A stretch of DNA of 64,000 nucleotides. Origin: Anthopleura xanthogrammica. Lineage: Eukaryota > Cnidaria > Anthozoa > Actiniaria > Actiniidae. Below are positions 55,792 through 64,000 of the stretch, one piece after another. Location of the stretch: positions 26,693,617-26,757,616 of the forward strand of contig OZ025207.1 in the NCBI GenBank assembly GCA_964019055.1. The letters run 5' to 3'. Each line of letters opens with the position of its first letter. Position 1 is the first letter of the stretch. The position numbers and the translations under genes were made by a program. The notes beneath the pieces are model-generated. The model did not search any database, was not told where the DNA came from, and was given only the letters and a program-made list of their open reading frames with translations.

Positions 55792-56965
55792 TTGTTGGAG
55801 TTGTATCCATATCCATGAGCCTTCTCATGCGCTACCATTAACAATGAAAATATACTGAAGAGAATTGGGAAAACATTATGGCCAAGGTACAAAGAGTTCT
55901 ATTTTATCATATGGTTTACTTTAAATGCTGTTTAAAGCCTTTAAAAAATATCTAACCTTATTATACCTCTGTGACTATGGAACCAAAATTTTCCTCCACA
56001 ACAAATTCCCAGTCTTTACGTGGAATACTGCACCGATGTTCATAGTTTTTATCGCCAGCTTTAAACGTTCCATTCAAGGTGCATGAAGTAGAGTTTGCTT
56101 TACACATCCATGGGGGCTCAGCTGTACTGAACGTTATCACTAATAGCACCATTGTATAGAAACACAACGCATAGCTCATGATACCAAATAATCGAAGCTG
56201 ATAGAGTCCAAAACTACCAATTTTGTCTAGAATGCGCTCTTCTGATTCCTTTGCCATGTTGATAGCTCTAATGAAGGCTAAATAAAACATTTTTTGTTAG
56301 TGCGTATAGCATTAAACGAAAAGTACCAAGTAAGTGTGCACTAACCAACCCAACAAAAATATAACCTTACCATACCTTGGAATACCATACTGTACCCACT
56401 ATATCAAACCATACTACACTACACATCACCACACTACACCACACCACACTACACCACTACACGAAGATTACCGAAACGAGTTCGCCAGTGGTTCGTTTGC
56501 TTACGTTGGCGCTACATGAAAAAAAATCCCCGTTCGGATACACTTACGATGGAGATTGCACTCAAATCGCCGTTGAAATCACCGCTCAAGTCGCGCAACA
56601 GAATTTCTTGAATAAACGAGCATTAATGAAACTCTCGCACTTGTTTTTGAAATATTACTTGCAACGTCATCTCCTTTAGCAGGTCTCTAATTTTCTCTAC
56701 TTTAAAACTGATTGTGGTACTTAAAATATACAAGAGAGTAGATGAAAATTGTGCAGCAGATATGATTTAGAGTTCATTAACTAGTCACTTGATGAAACGA
56801 TATTTAGATCGATGTCTAAATGTTTCCTTCAGGGCAAAAAGTAGGTGTTACAATGATTCAAATTATTCAAAGACTATAGCGCGCGCGATTTGTGTTGACC
56901 TACTTTTCGCCATGAAGATGCACTAGAAGTGCGAAAGCTCGGTAACTTATTTTAATAAAAAAAGA

Positions 56966-59059
56966 GTCATAGTCTGTAAGGATCAAGCAAATTTAGGAAC
57001 ATCCGGACAGTCAACCTCACGGATCGTGCTCAAATTTGGTATATAAACTTGTTTTGGGGTACTAAATACGAAACCGATAATATCTTGTCAAAAAAAAAAA
57101 TTTACGGGAAAACTTGGGGGGTTGGGTCAGTTTTAGGGGCCGTAGATGACTATTTACAATGCTGTTCGAGCACTGTTTTGGTAGCACTCCAAAAAATATA
57201 AGCATTTATATTTTGGAAAATATTTTGGTATCAAAATAAACCTTTATTCACATAATTTTGCACATAGTAAAACCTGACAATTATTTAAACAGCTTAGCAA
57301 ACGACCTCCATATGTATAGTTATTATAAACAGCTCTCAAATATGAGGTGATTCTAGAAGCCGATATCTCCACTGGTATGTCGATTTAGAAATTGCCTTTG
57401 CTACTGAACATAGTTCGATTAAAGGTTATTTCATTTCTTAAATAAATAACTGGACAAGTATTAATGCGCCGCTGCACGATATTGTCAAACAAATGTAATA
57501 TATGCATTTTTGGAGACTCCAGCTCCGCTTCCTGTTAATAGTATTATTCTTCCCCTACACTAAGAGCTGTAAAAAAATTGCTATATATTTATCTTACTAA
57601 GCAATTATTAAAGCATTGTTTCTTCAATTCAAAATACTAAAAAATACTTTGAAAAATCCAGGTTTAAAATCTTACAATCAGACATCAAATTAAGAGCATC
57701 AGATCGACTGAGTGAAAATACCCAATTTTCAAAAGCAGAAAACACCAATGATATATGTTATTTGAGCCCCTAAAAAAAATTCTTCACAGTCTAATCTTCA
57801 GTAATGACTGTGTAAAAATTATGTTCTTGGCCCGTAAAAACTCTTTTGTGGCGAAGCGAAAATTTGGACGGTATTTTGCTAATCCTTAAGGTATCTGACT
57901 GACTACTTTTGAACGTTCAATTTGAGCCCACGATGTGCGCGCGCACAAAAATTGCTCAAAACCGCATAACAACCTTCAAAATTTTTTTGAGGAACCATAC
58001 ACGTTTTGAACTTCAACAGAGCAAAAACCCCGAATTTTGCACGGGACTCTATATTTTTCTTTGAATTTCCTAATACAGAAGGTAAGAATCAATCTTTTGA
58101 GAAAGTTTGAGAAAAACGTAATTATTAGAACTTATAAAAAGAGCGTTTCATGTGTTTTTGTTGTTGTAGTTTGAGTACGCTTTTCGGTTGATTGAGCTAA
58201 CAAGAAGCTGAATTTTTAGCTTATTTTTAAAACTCTCTTCAGTTTTTTTTAGTTAGTCTTCAAAAATAATGTTTAAAGTAGATGTCCTGAGAAAATTGCT
58301 TCCAGAAATTCTTTAGTTTTTGAGTTGTGAATTTTTGTGTGCAAAGCTTGATTTCCGCCATTTTTCTTTCGAAATATTGTCAAGATGGTCATATTCAAAA
58401 TTTATTATCTCGAAAACGAGCTCAGGACACCCGATTTGTCTTTTCATTTTTGGAATCAGCGTTAAATTCTGTGTAAAATATCTTTCTAAGAACATTTTGT
58501 AATTATTCCTTGCTAAAGTAGTCAGTCACCTTAACTTGATTGAATCACCTATATTGAAACGCACAATTAGAGCGTTGGTTAAAAGTTAAAAAGTGCTATA
58601 ATAGAATAAAGGATGAATAATGGCTTAAAGGAGAATAAAGGCTTATTCTCCTTTTAATAGTTGGGCTAGTACAGTTGAAATTATCTACCATAAATAGTCT
58701 ATTTTGCGAGTGTCAACGATTTGTTTACTACCTTAGTTAAAAGATGTAGCGTGACTACAACCAAAGTATATGAATAGAGGTTTATTTTGATACCAAAATA
58801 TTTTCCAAAATATAAACGCTTATATTTTTTGGAGTGCTACCAAAACAGTGCTCGAACAGCCTTGTAACTAGCCATTCACGGCCAATAAAACTGACCCTCC
58901 CCCCCAAATTTGTCCGTAATTTTTTTTTTTTTTTTTGACAAAATGTTATCGATTTCGTATTTAGGACCCCAAAACAAGTTTATATACCAAATTTAAGCAA
59001 AATCCGTGAGGTTGACTGGCCGGATGTTTCTAAATTTGCTTGATTCTTACAGAGTATGA
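56966..59059. mobile_element. About 2.1-kb element with about 280-bp inverted repeats
   Basis: 56,966-57,240 is the inverted copy of about 58,780-59,059 (ends agtcatagtctgtaag and its near complement). The core, interrupted by the TTAA element, has no convincing ORF. Related pieces are at 9.1-10.06 + 11.41-11.73 kb and 40.05-40.28 + 42.71-43.32 + 45.27-45.61 kb, so this is a repeat family found three times in the window in rearranged forms. Confidence 0.65.
57890..58530. mobile_element. 641-bp TTAA-target element
   Basis: Imperfect TIRs: left GGTATCTGACTGACTACTTT, right complement GGTGACTGACTACTTT. Flanked by TTAA on both sides. The related site near 9,467 reads gttaaggatt without the insertion. 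TTAA targets are typical of piggyBac and Kolobok superfamilies; no transposase is present, so the family is open. It is inserted in the core of the larger TIR element at 56.97-59.06 kb. Confidence 0.75.
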
Positions 59060-59653
59060 CTAAAAATTCGTGGAAGAAACAAACGTAACCAATATGATAT
59101 TTACATCTTTTCTTTTAAAAACTCTCAACTCTTCAGTTCAGCAATATAAATTTCTTACCTTAATAAACGAGCAGTTTCTATATGTTTGGATTAATGTGTA
59201 AAGTCCCTGTAGAAAGAAATTCTATCTTGCAGCCGTCTACCCTGAATGAAATAGCTGGCTCGACTGAACTGCATATTCATGCGAGTCGAGTTTGTTCTTT
59301 CTAATTTTGAATAATGTCTAATTAGAATATGTTAATGCGGCCCTTCGGCAATTCTTCTTCGTAAAACAATGCTTGCATTTCAGGTCTAATTCATTACTAA
59401 TTTGATCATGTTAAAAGCTTCCAATGAAGATGAAAATTTGAGACGATGTTGTTCTTATATTGATAAAACGACCATAAAAGTTTTAAAAAAGATCTATTTT
59501 TGAAATATCGAAAACTACACGTAATTGCAAGAACGTTATCATATAAAAATTAAAAAAATAAAAATAACAAATAGCAATCAATTAGAAACAGTTTTCTTTA
59601 TTTTGATTCTAAAGCGCCACTAGATTAATGAGAATTATCATCTCAAAATATCA

Positions 59654-60044
59654 GGCCCCGTCCACACTAGTGCGTTTTCATTTGGATCCGTTTTCGTTTG
59701 ATCTGAAAACGCATCGATCGATTCGCGTCCACACTACCGTTTTGCTCCGTTTTCGACCGTCCACACTAATACGCTCAAAAACGATCAAAACGATGGCGTG
59801 ACATAAGTTTGACAATATGCGCATGCTCAAATAGACATATGACGTGAGCGTTTTCATTTCGATGCGTTTTCAGCCGTCCACACTAATACGATATGTATGC
59901 GTTTTCATTTTGATCCACTTTCAAGAGCGTTTTCAAATCGATGCGTTTTCGATGATACGCTCAGCGTTTTAGTGTGGACGGAAGGCCTAAACGCATCAAA
60001 ATGTATGCGTTTTCAAACTAAAACGCACTAGTGTGGACGGGGCC
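59654..60044. mobile_element. 391-bp TIR element, GGCCCCGTCC ends
   Basis: Ends GGCCCCGTCCACACTAGTGC and the complement, with many internal repeats of CGTTTTCA and TCCACACTA in both directions. Flanked by TCA/TCA (59,651-53 and 60,045-47). Paralogous empty sites near 12,311 and 46,188 read atatcagtctat. Confidence 0.85.
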
Positions 60045-60814
60045 TCAGTCTATACCTTTAAAACAGTGAAATAATTATATCTGTTTTGCACAAATACTTA
60101 ATTCCTGTTTGTTATGTTATATTTTTATATGCTAACCTTCTTGCAATTAGGTGTAGTATCCTAGATATTGGTTTTAAATACGATTTTGGTGGACGTTAAT
60201 TTAGGTCTTTCCATCCATGACATTGTCATGTAAACGCCATGATTGACGTCCACCAAACATTGCTTCATCGCGACGACGATTCTGCACATGCTAGTAATAA
60301 GCATTGTTAGCGCCAGATAAAAATCCACGTACCCAAGGTGTTTGAGTTGAAGGCAGGAGTGACTTACGTTGTGTTTTGATGGTGATTGTTATAATTTTGC
60401 CAATACAGTTTTCGACTTTCATTTGACGAAGTCTTTAACTTTATGTGTATAATTAAACGTTAGTTTCATTTATTCATATATTCGCCCTTGCTTAAGTCTG
60501 CGCCATGTGTAAGGGCTTTTAACGTTGTGAAGTTCCTAACCGAATGTCAGAACAAATTCAAGTATTCCTGACAACAGAATTGTGTTAGACGCATTATCTT
60601 CCTTTTAATTATTCTTTGCGCGCTAAAATATCACCTTTCTAAAACTATCAATACACTTATAAGAACTACGCAAGTAGGTATAAGATGCAGTAGCAAACAC
60701 ACAGGTGTTAGTATTTTCTATCGTAGCAAATGACCATGCCCCTTCACCAATTCTAACTCTTTTTATCTCCCAATAATAGCTCTGTCGACCTTCTGTCTAC
60801 TGTCCAAGGATATA

Positions 60815-62066
60815 TTAGATCTGCTGATTGCTTGGGAGTTCATCGACTTCAATGCCTCTATCCGGATGGATTATGAGATCGAGCTGTTTAATGGTGTCAG
60901 GCATGGCTTTGTTGTTGGTCTCTGGAAGGGTTGTAAACATTATTCCACAGATCAACGCATTGGCTGCCATGATACCAAAAGGCATCAATGGATGGACTCT
61001 TTGCTGTGGAGGAACCAAATGAATATCATATGAGAGTCATGCATAGTATTCTACAGATCAACGCATTGATTGCCATGATACCAAAAGGCATCAATGGATG
61101 GACTCTTTGCTGTGGAGGGACCAAATGAATATCATGCCATGATACCAAAAGGCATCAATGGAATATGTGAGAACTTCTAAAATAAAGCTCCTTAAGTGCA
61201 TCCTTAACAATTTTCATATTAACATAGTTAATGGAGTGGAATGGTTTGGAAACCTATTGTTCTAGACTTTTGTTTGGTTAGCGATGTTGAAACGTACCAT
61301 CACGTGATATTGACCGTGCACAATGAACCAAAGCAAGTATGGCTGAAAATACTAGTTTCCGTACTATTTTCATGTACGAACATTTTGAAAGAGTAAAATT
61401 TTCATGCTAAGATTACAAAGAAGAGGATAAATAATTCCGCGCAGATACAGTTAAGTTACTAGATGATAAATAAGAAAGCGTTCAAAAAGGTGATTCCATT
61501 TTCAGTAAACAGTTAACCTCTGTCATGTAGGATTAATCAACAAATATCTCCTATTTTAGAATATTTTTGAGAAAAAAATCGTCTATGTTCCCTAATTTAC
61601 GATGAACAAACGCTGCAACTTTTCCTTCTCTGTGCACGGTCAACGTCATATAACAATAGAAAAAGTCGAACAAAAACTTACAACAATAGGTTTCCAAACC
61701 ATTCCACTCCATTAACTATGATATTAATTAAATCCATTCCATGTATGATCATAGATGACAGTTTGAATCTCAGTTAGAACGTTTGAAAACGTTCTAGTGA
61801 GCCCCTCGATGAGCTTTTGCTCTTGGGGCAAACTAGAGTACAAGTGTGTCTAAATAAAAAACAACTTCAAAATAAGCCTACCGAGTAGACGATGTATGAA
61901 GAACAGGCAGAACCAACGCCAGTTGAAGAGAAGAGAAGTCCCATGGCAGTGCTTCTAATGAAAACAACGTCATGTTTTGGGGAGTTGGTTGTAAGTAGAT
62001 GATGCTGATGATGATGATGATGAGGAGGAGGAGGAGGAGGAGGAGGAGGAGGAGGAGGATGATAAC

Positions 62067-62102
<36 letters not shown>

Positions 62103-62746
62103 TTTTAAAAAAAACTAGAAACCGAAAAAAATATATATATATATATGTATATTATATATAGGAAGGCTGTGTTTCGATTTTTCCGTAGTACAGTGCTTGA
62201 TACATAAAAGTAGAGCGGAATATAAATATTAAGATAAGAAAAACAAAAAGACTACACTTTCATCCCGACAAGCCTATTTCGACATTCTTGACTCTTAAAA
62301 ATAATAACATTGACCACTTTATTTCGTGGTATATTCTTTCATCAAGCTCACCCTACAACAGCTCAAGTAAAATATGCAACCTCTGCCTTAAAGAAAAATT
62401 CCTAATCATTTGCCGACCTGAATTGTCATCACTTAACAAACGTAATGAACTTGTGTCTTCATGCCGCCACAGCAACAAAGCGTTGCTACGTAACAGCTGA
62501 ACATTTAAATTTACCGCCGCATTAATTATGTAAATTTTATAGTATATAAAGGATGGTTATGGGTATTCTTGTCATTAAAATCCCCTGAGGAGTGAGTTAA
62601 TCACGAAACAGGCTTGTCGGGATGAAAAAAAAAATATATATATATAAGCGATACTTAAAAACTATAGAATTTAGAACCGCCACCCGGTTAGCTCAGTTGG
62701 TAAGAGCGTCGGTCTGTTCTGCGGGAGGTCGTGGTTCGAGTCCCGG

Positions 62747-62802
<56 letters not shown>

Positions 62803-62810
62803 CACATCTA

Positions 62811-62843
<33 letters not shown>

Positions 62844-63538
62844 AGACTTTAAACCGTAGGCCCTGTCTCCCAACCCTTCCTTAACCTGTAAATGGGGGAC
62901 ATTAAAGAACCTGTTGAATTATTCGTGTAAGAGTAGGGGATTGTCTCCCGGTTCAACAGCCTATCCCAATAGACCATTTTCGAGATACGCGAGCGCTTTC
63001 AAAAATATCGCAGGCGCAGACATGAAAAAGAGGCATTTTCGGGCAAGATCACGCGCGCTATTGAATCTGCCCGAAAATGCCTCGAGATCATGTACGCGCC
63101 TGCGATATTTTTGAAAGCGCTCGCGCATCTCGAAAATGGTCTATTTGTAGGCATAAAACTAATTACTAACAATTCACTCATGATTGTAAGCTGCACGGCT
63201 GCTAATAGCGCCTTAATATGCAGCCCGTAAAGTCACACTGACCCACTGGTCACAATTGTAAAGCGCATTGAGACGATGTGAAATGCGCTATATAAGAACT
63301 TCCCATTATTATTATTAATTTAAAAAAAGGAAAGAATATATATAAAAAGAAAAACTTATGTCACTTAAAAAAATACAATACGAAGAAGAAGAAAAAAAGA
63401 AAAAAGAAAAAACTGAAAACTAGCTAAAAATTTATACATATGCCACTCTCTACTGTTTCAATATCAAAGTCAATGTTTTCAATGTCACATTGTACTCCTT
63501 TTAATTTTCTTGATCCTCGTAGACACACGTACCAGAGC

Positions 63539-63592
<54 letters not shown>

Positions 63593-64000
63593 CTTTATCA
63601 TCATTCATAGCTTACCTATGAGCGCTCAACTCTCACCAATGCGAGCCAGGATGGTCTATCTCATCAAGAGAGTATCAAGTACCCTATGATAAATATTTGA
63701 AACCCTATTTTTAGCTCCGTACGAAGACTGAAATATTTTTATCATGCAATTCCTGATTCAGTCAAGGCTGCGCGCACAGCTAAAAATATTTTTTTTAAAT
63801 TAATTTTCATACACCTATGTATAAGAGATGTGCTTCTTACTTGATACTCTCTTGATCTCATACAATTAAAACAGGACAACTTAGTCGTGAAAGAAAAACA
63901 GCGTTTAACTTGGATGTTCTACTACAAAATCTTTTACCTTACAACTGTTGGAAAAAGCTCTGAAGAATGAACGTAAACACCATTGAAAGCAACAGTGATA
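60815..64000 (-). CDS. SLC22-type transporter, copy 4, 3' end only (runs off right edge)
   Basis: Exon 9 at 61003-60815 (stop at 60815), exon 8 at 61954-61882 and the 3' part of exon 7 from 63938 into the window edge are open and correctly phased. The C-terminus differs by few residues from the copy ending at 13,961, and the flanking DNA (microsatellites, Penelope-like remnant, SINE) is also nearly the same, so these two are the closest pair. Intron 8 contains a 498-bp TIR element and one extra duplicated exon 9 acceptor unit near 61,047-61,130. Upstream exons lie outside the window. Confidence 0.8.
61043..61170 (-). repeat. Duplicated exon 9 acceptor unit in copy 4
   Basis: One nearly complete unit plus a fragment (ccatgataccaaaaggcatc). 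The truncated gene has the fragment only (14,176-14,203). Confidence 0.75.
61223..61720. mobile_element. 498-bp MITE with long TIRs, copy b
   Basis: Same family and the same length as the copy at 12,999-13,496 but with the core in the opposite orientation. Flanked by the 7-bp repeat ATATTAA. The paralogous site near 14,265 (catattaagcaatcc) is empty. It lies in intron 8 of copy 4. Confidence 0.9.
62263..62627 (+). mobile_element. Penelope-like element 3' fragment with hammerhead ribozyme, second copy
   Basis: Paralogue of the fragment at 14.85-15.22 kb: ORF 62288-62500 with the same CNLCLKEKFLI and NKRNELVSSCRH motifs, and a hammerhead at 62,580-62,623. Both lie in intron 7 of a transporter copy, so the insertion predates the duplication. 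Confidence 0.7.
62580..62623 (+). ncRNA. Type I hammerhead ribozyme motif, second copy
   Basis: Same fold and same bases as the copy at 15,169-15,212: stem I ATCCC/GGGAT, CTGAGGA, GTGA/TCAC stem II, GAAA, cleavage after GTC at 62,618. Confidence 0.7.
62673..63316 (+). mobile_element. tRNA-derived SINE, paralogous copy carrying a foldback insertion
   Basis: Same SINE as at 15.27-15.72 kb, with A box, B box and ATT tail. It is longer because a 172-bp foldback element (62,971-63,142) sits inside it. Confidence 0.75.
62971..63142. mobile_element. 172-bp foldback (MITE-like) element inside a SINE
   Basis: The ends AGACCATTTTCGAGAT and its complement belong to 47-bp arms differing at about one or two bases, and the middle is itself an inverted repeat around gaggcattttcgggc. 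The other SINE copy is uninterrupted (cccaatttggagg), so this is a filled site. Flanks read AT on both sides, compatible with a 2-bp duplication. Confidence 0.75.

Larger units (their letters stand above)
48851..56257 (-). pseudogene. SLC22-type transporter, copy 3, interrupted at exons 6 and 7
   Basis: Recognisable exons: 56257-55967, 55507-55279, 54171-53976, 52614-52378, 52259-52125 (1-5, intact), 51348 to about 51241 (exon 7), 49702-49630 (8) and 49039-48851 (9, stop at 48851). Exon 6 (98 bp in the other copies) is absent between 52,125 and 51,348; the space holds a Crypton-like recombinase fragment instead. Joining exon 5 to 7 breaks the frame. The last bases and donor of exon 7 are cut by an antisense LINE (50,366-51,240). 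A TIR element starts one base after the stop codon. Five 106-bp copies of the intron 8/exon 9 junction lie upstream of the true exon 9. Exons 1-5 resemble copy 1; exons 7-8 resemble the 31.8-39.1 kb gene. The best reading is a recent pseudogene or mosaic; a truncated product from exons 1-5 is possible. Confidence 0.75.
52022..56450. repeat. Segmental duplicate of 3.97-8.35 kb and 35.94-39.29 kb
   Basis: Colinear exons 5-1 with shared introns, foldback and TATGGT array. The 4.7-5.8 kb stretch of copy 1 (tRNA-like unit and coding fragment) is kept here but is missing from the intact gene near 36,650. Confidence 0.85.
58760..64000. repeat. Segmental duplicate of 11.4-17.1 kb
   Basis: Colinear with 11,415-16,400: flank, exon 9, exon 8, microsatellite, Penelope-like fragment, SINE, exon 7. 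Differences are the insertions listed separately, present in one copy and absent from the other. Confidence 0.85.

Overview
The window is animal nuclear DNA: AT-rich, intron-containing, and dense with transposable elements. The mix of tRNA-derived SINEs with ATT-repeat tails, a Penelope-like element remnant with hammerhead ribozymes, CR1/L2-like LINE 3' ends, a P-element-like transposon, a Crypton-like fragment and many short TIR/foldback elements best fits a cnidarian, probably an anthozoan such as a coral or sea anemone. That assignment is inference. No bacterial or viral operon, CRISPR array or replication origin is seen.

The only clear host gene family is a tandem cluster of SLC22-type (organic cation/anion transporter-like, MFS) genes, all on the minus strand. 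One copy is complete: nine exons from 39,140 down to 31,804, whose splice phases join into a 520-codon frame carrying the family motifs WDLVCE, SDKYGRKK, PESLRWLL, SSELFPTVVR and LPET. The other copies are partial or damaged. Exons 1-5 lie at 8,156-4,080, with the 3' half absent or off the left edge. Exons 5-9 lie at 17,138-13,961 with no 5' half. A full-length copy at 56,257-48,851 has lost exon 6, has a LINE inserted at the exon 7 donor, a TIR element one base after the stop codon and a 106-bp array of duplicated exon 9 acceptors. Exons 9-7 of a further copy run off the right edge at 60,815-64,000.

The cluster grew by segmental duplication: about 3.9-8.35 kb, 35.9-39.3 kb and 52.0-56.45 kb are one block, and about 11.4-17.1 kb and 58.8-64 kb (partly 45.3-49.1 kb) are another. 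The paralogous blocks provide empty and filled sites, so many insertions can be dated as younger than the duplication and their target sites read directly.

Between the gene copies are the mobile elements. A decayed P-like transposase occupies about 20.28-24.60 kb; its first ORF starts with a ubiquitin-like domain and carries a LINE further downstream. Near 29.4-31.3 kb is a 2-kb inverted repeat. At 40.28-42.71 kb is a 2.4-kb element with GGGCC-rich subterminal satellites. A 2.1-kb long-TIR element lies at 56.97-59.06 kb. Perfect short-motif arrays are conspicuous: about 152 copies of CACCG just upstream of the intact gene, 96 copies of CGACAG close to its exon 7 acceptor, and 26-48 copies of TATGGT close to the exon 2 acceptor of three copies. 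A 225-codon minus-strand ORF at 25,206-24,529 with two predicted membrane segments is unrecognised.
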